Assembly: GCA_028023455.1 (NCBI GenBank)
Contig: JAQFVV010012402.1
Location: forward strand, 15,500,935 to 15,564,934
Source: Epiperipatus broadwayi
Lineage: Eukaryota > Onychophora > Udeonychophora > Euonychophora > Peripatidae
Direction: 5' to 3'
DNA: 64,000 bases
The notes below the pieces were generated by a model that ran no database searches, was not told the origin of the DNA, and was given only the letters and a program-made list of their open reading frames with translations. Of this stretch, positions 1-11,360 are shown piece by piece (position 1 is the stretch's first letter; each line of letters begins with the position of its first letter). The position numbers were made by a program, and so were the translations under genes.

Positions 1-360
1 TGCTAAACTAGCAATCATCAGTTGGTACAGATTACCATCTCTACACATATATGCTATAAGTACTCAGATATATATTAAGATAGCCAATCCTCATACTTTA
101 ATGGACAGGCTTCAATTTACTCCACACTCCAACTCTTCAACCATCCATCCAATTAAAAATCTGAAGATGGAATGCTCAAAGGCCACCCTGAGGCTGAGAT
201 TCTTGTTACACCTATGTTGACCTAAGGTCAATCTAACCCCTCATGTACAGGACATAATTCATTTAATACATATACAAGGGATGGGCAGACATCTCTACTA
301 TGTAATAACTGAAACACACAGGCTTATTATATACCTGTGTCTATAATTGCAGTTTATAAT
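1..360 (+). repeat. Partial copy of foldback repeat family A
   Basis: This stretch aligns by eye with the left arm and loop of the large inverted repeat at 44161-44600. Shared landmarks in the same order are the segment ending in ATTAAGATAG, a 'CTTTAATGGA' block, 'ACTCCAC.CTCCAA.TCTTCA.CCATCCA', 'AAAATCTGA.GATGGAA', a 'CATGTACAGGAC'-like block and a final 'TATACCTG' block. The copy begins outside the window, so only one arm is visible and whether it was a complete foldback cannot be judged. No coding potential was seen. Confidence 0.7.
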
Positions 361-369
361 ATTATAATT

Positions 370-566
370 GAATATTTATTAGTCTGCATTCAGAACAGGT
401 TATATTTACCTGTTTTAGAAGGTTTATTTAAATTTCTTCCAGACAATAATTTCAATCTCTAGTCAAGTTGCAATCTTTAGTATTTTTATTAATATATGAG
501 ACCATTAATGCTCTATTACTAAAAGGAGGTTGCCTTGACAACAGTTTTAAATTCTTGATTGTTATA
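370..566 (+). repeat. Dispersed repeat family B, copy 1
   Basis: It is similar to 52428-52610 in the same orientation. Both carry 'GTCTGCATTCAGAA', 'AATAATTTCAATCTCT', 'AGTCAAGTT.CAATCTTTAGT' and 'TTGACAACAGTTT' in order, with small indels. It lies directly after the family A fragment and ends in a short TA-dinucleotide run. No coding potential or terminal repeats are visible, so the class of element is unknown. Confidence 0.7.
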
Positions 567-1288
567 TATATATATATATTGTACCTAACTGAAATGTCAC
601 TTAGTTCCAAGAGGTAATCAAGGTTATCTTAGCTTAATCTTTCGTTTAAAATTTTGGATAAAAAAAATAATGATGATAAAAATGGAAATTAAACTAGTTA
701 ATTATTAAAATAGGATAATTTAAATATTTTTAATAATATTAGTTGGTTTGATAAGGGATATTAGGTAATAATTTAACATAAACAAATGTTAAAAAAGAAA
801 AAAAAAGAAAATAATGGTGAATTGATAAACAGGAAATATATTCGAAAATAACTACTGTATAATCTATTCTAATGTTTAAAGAATAATAATAAGATATTAT
901 TATTAAGTTGGATTAAGTAAGAAATTTTAAAAAAGAAATGATATGTAAGTTTTTATTAAAAGAAAATAAGAATATTTGTTATTAGTTTTGTAGTTTAGCA
1001 TTCTAGTTATAAAAGTTAGTTAGATTAAATAATCGTTAACATTTTATTGTTGTAATTCTAAAAATAATTTTAAACAATTAATGTAAAGCCAGACGTATGT
1101 GCAAATATGTGCACGCATAGACATGGAAACTAAGAATAAAAAGTAATTTAATTCCAATATTGTTTAAAATAAGTAAACAAAGCAAATGTATGGCTTTGAA
1201 TTTCATATTTATTACTATTGTGTTGTGTAAAATATCATTATAAAAAATGTTGCATTATATTTGTAATATTAAAATTTTGACTTTGCAG
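567..1288. other. AT-rich DNA, no feature seen
   Basis: It contains a short TA run, poly-A and poly-T tracts and no convincing ORF. Nothing can be assigned. Confidence 0.5.
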
Positions 1289-1374
1289 CTGAAGGTCATG
1301 TGGTATGGGAAAATTATATTGATTATGTCAGTAGATTGATTCCACAGCTGGTTTGTCAGAATATTAAAATTTAA
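1289..1374 (+). CDS. Possible terminal exon (low confidence)
   Basis: A pyrimidine-biased stretch ending in the acceptor-like TTTGCAG (to 1288) is followed by 28 open codons including the stop. They read, in part, EGHVVWENYIDYVSRLIP, and end in a TAA that overlaps an AATAAA polyadenylation-like hexamer at 1373-1378. Base composition is visibly less AT-rich than the flanks and the predicted peptide has mixed, protein-like composition. There is no upstream exon I can link to it and I do not recognise the protein. A chance ORF next to an AG is the main alternative. Confidence 0.18.
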
Positions 1375-1378
1375 TAAA

Positions 1379-4300
1379 AAAATAATTTTTATTGGTTTTT
1401 AAATAAATTGTAGGTGGATAAAAAATTGTGAGATAAAATGGAGATTGAGGGACCATCCAGGGGCTGATCTTGTTTGATTCAATTGGTGCTGGATCTTAAA
1501 ATTTTGTTAATAAAAGTAATTTTTTTAAAAAAGCTTGATTTTTCTAAAAAAAATACAAGTATGTTTAAAATATTTAAAATCGTTCTGTAGTGATGGAGGG
1601 CTAAAAAGAAAAGGTAATCCGTTTTTCTGACAATTTGAATTTCAGTCGAGGCATAAAAATTATAGTAAAAAAATGTCTAAAGTAAATGAAGCGTCTCACA
1701 TATTATATGACATTAACTTGTTTAATTTTCTTTACTTGGAAATAAGGTTAAGGAACAAACTATTAATCATTTCCATAGATAAGTGTTCGGTTGTATTAAA
1801 CTATTTTGAAAATAAAATGCTAATTATTTTTTCTGTTAGATTAAAAGTATATGTAAAAAAAAAAAAGAATTTTTTTTTTAAAGTTTAAAAGAACATTATA
1901 AAGAAGCTGCTATGTTCGATTACAGTGAAACTATAAAGAATGATTATTTTTTTTTAAAAAAAAGAAAAGTTATTACTTATATCTTGACATATATGAAAAT
2001 GATTTGTTTAGCTAAATGCAAACAGATAATATATACATTTTAAAGGATAATTCTTATTTACACAGTAAGAAAGGACACGTATTTGGAAATAAAACTTTAA
2101 AGCAATTTGTAAGGATTAATAATGAATTTATAGTTATTGAGTACATTATAAATGGTCATACTTGCCAGTATTTAACAATAACTTTATGGCATTAATTATA
2201 GCATATAAATGGGAAAATGTCTTGAACAGTAAAAAAAATTTTACTCTCATATTTAAAAGTAAGCAAAGGAAATTAATTTTAAAAATAAATACATCTTGGA
2301 ATATTATTAGGAAACTATTTAAAAAACTATATTTCAAAAGAAGCGTTTTCCTAAAAGAGGATAAAGAAATTCAGATAGAAAGATATTCTTATTATTATAT
2401 GCAATTTTGAACTCGGGATCCTATAAATAAATTAAAGTGTGTTCAACTAAAGAATTTATTTTGTTCCATGCCGGCTTAATCTTATTATTTAATTTTTTTT
2501 TTTTAAATTGTTTAAAAAATATATTATTAATGAACTATTGAATATTTTCGTTTGAAAATCATTGCCATGTGTATAAATGTATTAATTGAAGCTTCGAATT
2601 CAGATAAATATTTTAACCTGGATAAATTGTCTACACATGAAATGGAAAAAAATCATTACGGAGCGGAAATATGAACTTGAATTAATGTATTTTTTTTTTA
2701 TGGTTTGCTTTATTGGTTTAAAAAAAAAACCATAAAAATATTTATGCTATTAATTTTTTTTTGTAACATTTTTGCATAAGTATACAAGTAAACTAGGGTT
2801 ATAATTTTAAAATGAAATAGGTTTATTTAATGAGCAAACTTTCTTTGCCATTCTTATGTAGATTTAGTTGATTTATTAAGCATTACATTAGCTAGTTTCT
2901 ATTTAATAATTTTATTATAGAGATTTAAATATCACAGTCTTATTTTCATATAAATGGGAAGTTTTACTCAATTTTTATTTTAAATTTACTAAAGAAGTTT
3001 ATCAGAGAATATCCATTCATTTGTTTTATGAATGTTATATTAATAATAACTACAAATATTTTATATTCATCGAGAAGTAAATATTTTTGCATTTAATTTA
3101 CAATTTTAAAAGTCCACTAGTCACTATATTTTAGCATTTAATATTTTGTTATGTGTGTATTGTGCCTTGCCTAGAATTTTATATGCATTTAAGTTTAAAG
3201 TATTTTCTACAGTAGTCAGTTGACACATAGTTTACTTTGTTGGTTCGAACATTGGATATACGTTTTGTATTTTTAAACTTCTTAGGAATTACTTAGTTAA
3301 TTCAGGTGAAGTATATATCTTGCTATTAGTTAGTATTGTTTAGCCTCAAGAATTAGGCTTAGTTTATAATTTTTGAATAAGCTTTATGGAGTCGAGAAAA
3401 TCCTCCATCCTTATTGTATTTCCATGATTTGATAGTGCTTGTCCCCAAAAAAGAGAGTATTGTATTTTTCAGTGATGATGATCACATTTATAAGCATTGG
3501 AAATCCCATGAGAGGATTGTGCTTTTCTGGTGTGTTTTCCTGTTCCCAGGTGTACTGAAATTGAATTCCAGACATCTTAGTTTTGCCTCATAGTTAGGTA
3601 TTTTTGGAAACCACCACATTCTTTTCCAGCTCTGAGGAGCCTAGTATTTTTATATTTTTTGCCTATCATTCATGATGACTTAATGCTAATTCCACCACAG
3701 TAGGTGATGTTGCATTTGTTTTAGATTTGTGATGACAAGATATGCTTGTTTGAGAAAATATATTTTTTCAGGTAGTTGTAACTAATTTAAGGCTCATAGG
3801 TATATCAATGTTTGAATTGTGTTGCTATGATAGTTTTATCACGCACAAGCTAACCAACAATAAGTTATATTTATTTTAAAGTATAAATATGCATATGGTA
3901 TAAGTGGCAATTCACACATATTAATTTAATATTTTCATCCAGAATTTCGCCGCTGGATTTGTAAGTCTGTTACATCATTATCTTTAAAACATTGAGGGAA
4001 TAATTTTATGTGGACTAAAGTTATTTTAAAAAAAATATAACTGATCTCTGATGAATGATTGCCCCATACACTTAATTTAGTCTAATTTTAATATTAGCTT
4101 AATCTGATTTAAACATATATCTAGTTATGATATTAGTTATATCCATGAAACAAGTGATGATATTTTTCAAAAGTAGTGCTGAATATGCTTATTCCAACTT
4201 AGTGTTTGTTAAGTTGAGGAGTATAAAATTATGCTTAGGGTTTTCAATATAAACCTAGTTCTGTGTGTCATTCTGATTATTAGATGACACAATAATGGTA

Positions 4301-5590
4301 TAAATTAGTCTAATAAAGAAAAATAGTAGTGTGCTTATTAAATACATATGATAATTAAAGTTTAAAATTTGTTTTTTTGAGAAAAATATAGTTATTAAAA
4401 GAAAGTAACAGTGAATAACCTTTGTAGGTTATTAAGTGTATTAGTGTAAGTTAAATAAAACTGTTAAGAGTCAAAATAATTATATTAAATCTTAGTGCGG
4501 TATTGGCATTATTTGTATTCTACTACATTTGTAAACATTTCTTCTCATTATTAATAAACGAAATTATTATTATTTCAAAAGTTTTGTTTTGTTTGTTTTA
4601 CTTTTATATGAGAATATATTATTGTCTTGGGTTCCAAGTTCACAAAATCTTAAAATGTAAAAGTTATTGAATCTTCAATTCAGAAATTTACAAGTATATT
4701 CTAAGTTAATTAAATATACTTAATGTTGTCTTGAAAATAAAAAAAAAAAGCTATGTTAAAGTAAATGATTCTCATATTGAATCATAAATACAGATAATTG
4801 CATTATAGCAGATACCTAATTAAATACTTAGTTAAAAGTTTATTTTTTTAAATTATCGGTATATCTTTAGACTAAAGATTATGCAATATCAGATTAACAA
4901 TATTAGTACTTCAGAAGAATATTTTAATTAATATTATTTTAGGAGCTGCACCTTATCTTATATTCACTGCACATTATCTATCATCATCTTAAATCTGATA
5001 TATTTAAATGAATTCTAATTCATTTGCATTGAGGTCTTTAGTGGTTGTCTGTGAGTATGGAAAGGCATTAAAGGTACCCTCGCTCTTTTCTCTGCTCAAG
5101 TAATATCTTAGATAATAGGCCATTATTAGTTAAATTTAAATTGATTCATTAAATTTTGTGAATTAATATTTGTTTTGTTTATTATTTTAAGATTGGACAT
5201 ATTATAATTATTTTATGGTCAGCTAAGATGTCACTTATTTATTTATTAATCACAGTAATTCTTTATTAGGCAACTTAACTTAAACTTTAATTTTACACAA
5301 GAATGTTAGTTTTAAAATCCCTGAGGTTATTTACTCTTGTTGTTTTAATAAATATAATTCTGTAAGATAATACTTTAAAGCAAAGCATCATAGGTCTTAT
5401 TCAGAGAGTGTATAATTTATTGGTAAGACTAATATGATTTTAGATTTTAGATAATCTTTTATATGGTGTATTAAAATATTAATATGCTGTAGTAGTTATA
5501 ATTCATCAGTATTGGATTTGATCTTCATTTGATTATACATATCTGGATCATCATCTTTTTTCGTTAAATTTATTGTAACCCCACTGAGCC
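1379..5590. other. AT-rich DNA, no gene recognised
   Basis: It is long and AT-rich, with homopolymer runs. The ORFs at 1673-1888 and 2162-2410 are Lys/Ile/Asn/Phe-rich products of base composition and show no motif. A slightly more GC-rich patch at about 3380-3720 may be an old repeat relic, but no second copy was found in this window. Confidence 0.5.
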
Positions 5591-5599
5591 GAGTCGTTT

Positions 5600-6095
5600 A
5601 GAGTCTCTCATTTATATTTTATTTCATTTCATTTTTATTCCATTTCTTTTCATGTCATTTCTTCTATCATCTCATTTCATTTATCTCTCCTTTATTCCAT
5701 CTTCTTCTTATATCTCTCTTTCATATCTTTCTATCATCTCAGCTATTTAAAACATTCGTTAAGAGTTTCTTCTATCATTTCATTTCATTTATCTCTCCTT
5801 TATTCCATCTTCTTCTTATATCTCTCTTTCATATCTTTCAATCATCTCATTCCTTTTCTCTCTCCATTACATATATCATTTCTGTTACTTTTCCCCATTT
5901 CTCTTCCTCCTCGATTCTTTTCTTTTCCATCATTTATCCTTACCATTATCATTATCTCCATTTCATTATTAGTATTATATTTCTTTTTTTATCTCTTTCT
6001 CTTTCTTTTTCTCACACCCCTCTCTCATTTCATTATTAGCATTTTCTTCTTTTCTATCTCTCTTTTCTCTTTCTCACACCCATCTCTCATATTAG
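5600..6095 (+). repeat. Pyrimidine-rich low-complexity tract with an internal duplication
   Basis: The plus strand is almost entirely C and T with ATTTC/TCTCTC-type motifs. About 83 bp is duplicated (5659-5741 and 5765-5848), both holding 'TTATCTCTCCTTTATTCC' followed by 'TATCTCTCTTTCATATC'. A third pair of related blocks containing 'CTCACACCC.TCTCTCAT' lies near 6010-6090. This is degenerate simple sequence; strand-asymmetric DNA of this kind can adopt unusual structures. Confidence 0.85.
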
Positions 6096-7103
6096 TAGGT
6101 TACAATATATATATATTGGGATTATCTAAGTGTTGATTAGTTTCTAATAGTTATGTATATATATAAAATCGAAAAGCTAGAAAAAAGTTTATTAAAGAAT
6201 TGACTATTAATAAAATCTATCATCAATGATAGCTAAGTGCTTCTGAATGAATGGAGGACTCTGTTGACTAATAATTTCGACTTGGTTTTGGGCAGAGAAT
6301 GCACAGAATCTATATAAATTTATCACATGATAATTAATGTTTAGACTTAAAAACTTAGACACTATACAACATTTTTAAGCAATAGGTTTTTTACAGTCCA
6401 TTTTTCAGGTTATACAGCAACCAGGGCATTAAAGATAAAGTAACCAATATTACAAAAATATTGATGTTGAAACTAAATAGTTCATGAAGCATACGTTGAA
6501 ATAGTATGTTATTGTGATGTCTTAATATTTTTTTCTCTAAGAAAATTTTGAGTTTGTTTTAAATCTCTGTATACTTCTTGACTTTAAAATCTTAGGATAC
6601 TTGAAGCTTTATATCTTGTATTTGAATAATATAATAAATACACAGGATTAAAGACCATATACATCCCTTTAGCTTTATTTCTGTCTGAATCAGCCAAATA
6701 GTTTAGAATCCAGCCATAAATTTTTTTATGTACTGATTATAGTAGTCTTGATTTACTAATAAATATTAAAATTATGGCTACACAAAAAGTAAATGGTTTT
6801 ACTTTGAGTCTTTTTCTTTAATTTCTTAATTAAATGCTGATCTCCCCCAAAGATTCTCACAAAGAAGCATTCATTTATTTTACAAATTTTTCTCTACTAA
6901 TTTTAGCACATTCTGTTGTAAGCTTGAGTAGCAGAGAGAGAAAACATGTTATTGTTTATTCTATAGTAAGCTGGAAGAATCAAATGATGTTGTATTGGCA
7001 TTATTTTACATTTATATATTTATATTGTAACCTTTTGATTGGTTATCCATGAGAAGAATAGCATATAAAATGTAAATTATAGTTCCAAAATTTTAAATTT
7101 ATA
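6096..7103. other. AT-rich DNA, no gene recognised
   Basis: Positions 6120-6140 (GATTATCTAAGTGTTGATTA) resemble the sequence just after repeat family B at 52603-52629, so a fragment of that repeat may lie here. Otherwise nothing is recognisable. The 72-residue ORF at 6834-7052 shows no family signature. Confidence 0.4.
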
Positions 7104-7590
7104 ATTTAGATCAGGGGTGGGTAAATAGCAGCCTGAGGGCCACATGTGGCCCACTAAGGGTTTTTATGCGGCCTGCCAAGACAATCAGAAAAATCCACCT
7201 TGAACCGAGATTTCTTTCCCATGCATGACCAAAGATGGCCACATCAATACACATGTGCAGTGTAGATATGATGTGTAGTGCTTTTACAGTTGATCTGGTT
7301 AATTTCAATTTCGTCTTTGCATTAGCAAATATACACATTTCCAACTTTAGTGAAACCATGAACCCTCTGAAAAAATGTAAAATATGTGATGAATGTTGTA
7401 TGTTTAATGAAGAATGGACAAACAAATATTTTTTGATAATACAGGGAATAAAGCAGTGTGTTTATTGTATCATAAAAAAAAGTTGCAGCCCTCCACTAAC
7501 CTTCGCTTCCACAAAGTGGCTCCTAATGCGGCCCTCTGCCAACCTCTGTGGCCCCCCGAGCCAAAACAATTGCCTACCCCTGATTTAGAT
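7104..7590 (+). mobile_element. Short non-autonomous hAT transposon with 8-bp TSD
   Basis: The element proper is 7112-7582 (471 bp). It starts CAGGGGTGGGTAAA and ends TTGCCTACCCCTG, an imperfect terminal inverted repeat of the hAT (Charlie/Ac-like) type. It is flanked by a perfect 8-bp duplication, ATTTAGAT, at 7104-7111 and 7583-7590, the size hAT transposases make. Sub-terminal GTGGCCC and GCGGCC-type motifs near both ends are also usual for these elements. The interior keeps a piece of a transposase N terminus, so it looks like an internal deletion derivative of an autonomous element rather than an unrelated MITE. Confidence 0.93.
7358..7560 (+). pseudogene. hAT transposase N-terminal fragment (GTF2IRD2/ZBED-like), frameshifted
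   Basis: Starting at an ATG at 7358, the reading frame gives a Lys/Cys-rich start followed by MFNEEWTNKYF. After a one-base shift in the T-run near 7428-7434 the adjacent frame continues DNTGNKAVCLLYHKK. This order (FN..WT..YFF, then a short loop and AVCL.C/Y) matches the N-terminal zinc-finger/BED-like segment of hAT transposases related to GTF2IRD2, FAM200 and ZBED proteins. The DDE catalytic domain and the dimerisation domain are absent. One expected zinc ligand is Tyr in the shifted frame (LLYHK). The fragment cannot encode an active transposase and depends on the transposon around it for its location. Confidence 0.7.
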
Positions 7591-8502
7591 AATAGTAATG
7601 CCCTAAACTTGGTATAACAGTAATAAATGATTTAATATATAAAGTTTAAAAAGAGAATTCTGTAGAGATTTAATAATTGTTGTTATTTATAATCATTGTT
7701 AATTATAAATAATTTATATTACTATATAATTTTAATATAATATTTGTCTATTTAAATAAACAGAAATTACTTATCAGTTTGACTTAAATTTATTTTTAAT
7801 GCAATACTCCTTTAAAAGCTAAAGATCGTAAAATTGTAGTCAATAAAAGAATGAACAATTATTAACTACAAGATAAGAATTTATTTCAAAATTATCATAA
7901 TAATATCTTTTGAAGTATAAATATTTTTGTATTCAAATTTAATTAGTAATGTCATTTATTAAAAATGTAATTAGAATCTAAAACTTGGCCTTAAAGTAGT
8001 GATTTAAATCAATTTCATTTATAACATATTTATTGATTTTAATATTTTAAACGAGAAATAAAAAATATTTGTTTAAAAGTTATAAAAGTTGGTTTGGGAA
8101 ATTGTCCAATGAGAAGCCAAGTAAATAGTTTGCTGACGTCAATTATCCCAGGGTTTTTAAGAAGAATAAAAGTTAGCAGATGATCTGGGAGGAGAGATTC
8201 AAGAAACTTAAAAAAGCAGATGGCTGTTTTAATATTTTTATCAGTAAAATATTTCAAGTTTAACAAGTCAAAAAATCGTATTTAAAAGCAGTCTAAATAT
8301 ATAAAAGATTTTAAAAGTAATTATTAATACCATGGAGTGAGTAAATTAATCTTCATTATGACCTGGTTGCCAATTTTGATCATCTATTTCTAGCCAAGAA
8401 AATACACAAGAAGTTTGAAAAATCCAATTGTTTTCTATGCCCTGGTGTCAGCCATATGACGGCACTATTTCTAGGTCAATTCCTAGAAATATACCATTTC
8501 AG
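7591..8502. other. AT-rich DNA with a small perfect palindrome
   Basis: No gene was recognised. At 8467-8490 there is a 9-bp-arm hairpin (ATTTCTAGG, 6-base loop, CCTAGAAAT). The minus-strand 75-residue ORF at 8039-8266 has no recognisable motif. Confidence 0.4.
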
Positions 8503-8615
8503 CAGCCTACACCCAACCTAAGAGGCTTCTTTCTATGATAAAACACAGAAAGAGTGCTCACGGCAGCCTCACCCAACCTAAGAGGCTTCTTTCTATGATA
8601 AAACACAGAAAGAGT
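8503..8615 (+). repeat. 60-bp tandem duplication
   Basis: Two copies (8503-8555 and 8564-8615) share the run from ACCCAACCTAAGAGGC to ACACAGAAAGAGT with essentially no mismatch; the period is 60. Each copy can form a small hairpin from CTTTCT and AGAAAG. The near identity suggests a recent slippage or duplication event. Confidence 0.9.
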
Positions 8616-8881
8616 CCCCACCGGTCTGGTTTATTTTTTATGCTAAAAGCATAGACAAATGCCTTTATTGACTGCCGTATTTGGTTGTGTTATTAACTTT
8701 ACTGTAATGCTAGAATGTCTATTTTCTCTATAATTTGGTGTGAGAGTGTGTGGATTTTAGCCTGTCATAATTATTTAAAATTTCATTACAAAGGTATTTT
8801 TTTCAAATGCTCTACTACTTTATTAACAATGTCCTGAAGGTTCTATTATGAATGTGTAACCCTCAAAAATTGTTTTTACAG

Positions 8882-8946
8882 GTGCAGAACGGCAGTATTT
8901 GGAAGATTATGTGAAAAGTAACATTTGCATGAGAATTCGTCCGTGA
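8882..8946 (+). CDS. Possible terminal exon (low confidence)
   Basis: The acceptor-like TTGTTTTTACAG ends at 8881. Reading in the phase that skips two bases gives an open frame from 8884 to a TGA at 8944-8946: AERQYLEDYVKSNICMRIRP. The composition looks protein-like and the segment is richer in G and C than its surroundings. No partner exon was found and I do not recognise the family. Like the candidate at 1289 it opens with Ala-Glu in the same splice phase, which may be coincidence. The tandem array at 8947 begins immediately downstream. Confidence 0.17.
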
Positions 8947-10140
8947 CAAGTTACTTTATATATATACGCACAAAGAAAAACAATCCAGTATCTGATTATT
9001 AATAATTACTTGTCCCAAAAAAAAAAAAAACAGAAAATTAGTCGGGTATTTTTTTTACATTTACTATTTAAATAAGATTAGTTTTTATATCTACACACTA
9101 ACAAAAACAACCCAGTTTCTGATTAATTACTGTCCAAAAAAAAAAAAAAAAGAAAGCAAATTAGTCTGGGTTTGATTTTTAAATGTAGTATTTGAATTAT
9201 AGTACTTTTTATATATACACAATATTTACAAAAAGAACCCACTTTCTGATTAATTACTGTCCAAAAGAAATGCAAATTAGTCAGCTATCATTTTTAAATT
9301 TAGTATTTAAATAATGGTACATTTTTATATAGACACACTAACAAAAAGAACCCACTTTCTGATTCATTACTGTCCACAAAAAGAAGGCAAATTAGTTAGG
9401 TATCATGTTTCAATTGAGTCTTTCAATGACGGTCCTTTTTAGATATACACACTAACAAAAAGAACCCACTTTCTGATTAATTACTGTCCCAAAAAAAAAA
9501 ACAAATTAGTTGGTGGGTATCATTTTAAAATTATACTGTGAATTTTTTAAATGTTGAGGGTAAATTGAATAATGTAGAATTGCATCTTATTTTTGATTGA
9601 AAAAAAGACCATAACTTTTTATATATACAACATAAAGAAAATAAAACCCACTTTTTGATTAATTATTGTCAATACCCAAAAAAAAGTTATTCGCGGGTAT
9701 CATTTTTAAATTTAGTATTTAAATAATATAGTTTTTGATAAAATCTACACACTAACAAAAACAATCCACTTTCTGATTCATTACTGTCCAAAAAAAATGC
9801 AACATAGTTGGATATCATTTTGAAATGTAGTATTTAAAGAACAGTATTTTTTATATGTACACACCAATAAAAAGAATCCACTTTCTGATAAATTACTGTC
9901 AAACCCCCCCCCCCCCCCAAAAGCAAATTATTTGGGTATCATTTGTAAATTTAGCGTGAATGTAGGAATTTTGTGTAAATTGAAAAAAAATGTATAATTG
10001 TATCTTATTTTCAATTAAAAAAATCCCATAACTTTTGACAGATACACACAAACAAAAACAACCCATTTTATGATTAATTGCTGTCCAAAAAACGTCAATT
10101 ATTTGGATATCATTTTTATATTTAATGTGAATTTCTATTT
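8947..10140 (+). repeat. Satellite-like tandem array, nine degenerate monomers
   Basis: A diagnostic block close to CTGATTAATTACTGTCC recurs at about 8992, 9119, 9248, 9359, 9473, 9655, 9774, 9887 and 10068. Most steps are about 111-129 bp; two (after 9473 and after 9887) are about 181 bp because both carry the same extra segment near 9526-9610 and 9953-10035. Each monomer also has ACACACTAACAAAAA.AACCCAC and a homopolymer (A, or a C run at about 9903-9918) right after the block. This gives a simple higher-order pattern of short and long monomers. No coding sequence is involved. Confidence 0.9.
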
Positions 10141-11356
10141 TTTTTTTTAAATAGTAATATTATTTACTATTAGTTCCTCTAATTTCCTATTACAAAAACT
10201 AAAAAAGCTGATATTTATATAGATAAAATTATAGACCCGGCCCGGAATCATAATATGTATGTGTTTTTGATTAGCATCAACATCAACAAACAGATGGCAT
10301 GAGGGAATAGAAAACAACCAAAAACCCAAGATATTAATTTTAATTTACCTATGATAACTATGAAAAAGGAAAGACAACTACCACATGGCTTCCGAAACTT
10401 AACTGCACCCATGTAAAAAAGCATTCTTTGTTAAATTAAATGTTTTTATTAATCATAGATAGAATGTGAAAAATTGATTAAAAATTCCTGGAAATAAATA
10501 TTTAAAGCTGATAAAATATTTTATAGAATGTTAAAGATGATTAATTAGTCATGAGTGATGAAGGCAAGAAAATGTAATCTTTGTTTGAATTAATCAGTGG
10601 AGAAGTAAGAAGTAGCTATAAAATTTTGAAGAAAATGTTAGTCTATACTTGGTGAAAAAACCCAGATAAAAGTTGAATCAATATTTCTTATGTTTGAATA
10701 TAAAGTGAACTTTTATTATTATATGATAAGAAAGGTGAATAATCTAAAAAGTCTTTCAACTTTTTAATAGTAAATGATAATCATAGAGATGACACACTAT
10801 AATGCATAAAGTTAAATAAGTTTACTGAGATGTATTTAATATTAGAAGAGTAATAAATCACAGGAAAGGGGATGAAATATATGAAGAAACCTATTGATGA
10901 ATTAGTTAAAGTGTATTTAAAAGTTTTGCAATGTAAGAAAAGAAAAAAAATGTGCATGTAACTTTAAACTAGAAAGAAGGGATTCATCCAATTTAGAATT
11001 TTGTCCAGTTAGTGTGTGCTTGTTTATTTAATGTGTTGTATAAACATGCATGTATTCTAAAAGACAGAAGATGAGAGAAGCACCCAAACTCATGAAGAAG
11101 AGAGAATATCTACAGGGTAACCATGGTAAAAATGGAAATTAAAGTTTGAAATGGCTTTAAAAATAATAATAAGATTTTAATTTTATCACTAATATTTTTC
11201 GTGTCTAAAATGAAATGAAAACAAAATGTATTTTTCATAGTGACAATTTAAAAAATTTATGTTTGCAAGTTGGCATAAAATGCTAAAGATATGCTTAAAT
11301 ATAGGAAAAGAGTAATCATGAGTTAAAATGTGAATGTGGGGAACATAATATTAACT
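10141..11356. other. AT-rich DNA, no gene recognised
   Basis: It is mainly A-rich on the plus strand with scattered Lys/Glu-like codon runs that could be a very old LINE relic, but no motif could be confirmed. The minus-strand 60-residue ORF at 10147-10329 shows no signature. Confidence 0.4.
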
Positions 11357-11360
11357 GTAT

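Noticed and set aside
2146-2410. Opposed ORFs of 63 and 82 codons
   Set aside because: They overlap on opposite strands and are dominated by Lys, Ile, Phe and Asn, as expected from AT-rich DNA.
7111-7425. 104-codon minus-strand ORF in the hAT element
   Set aside because: It spans the TIR and is antisense to the transposase fragment; no family signature.
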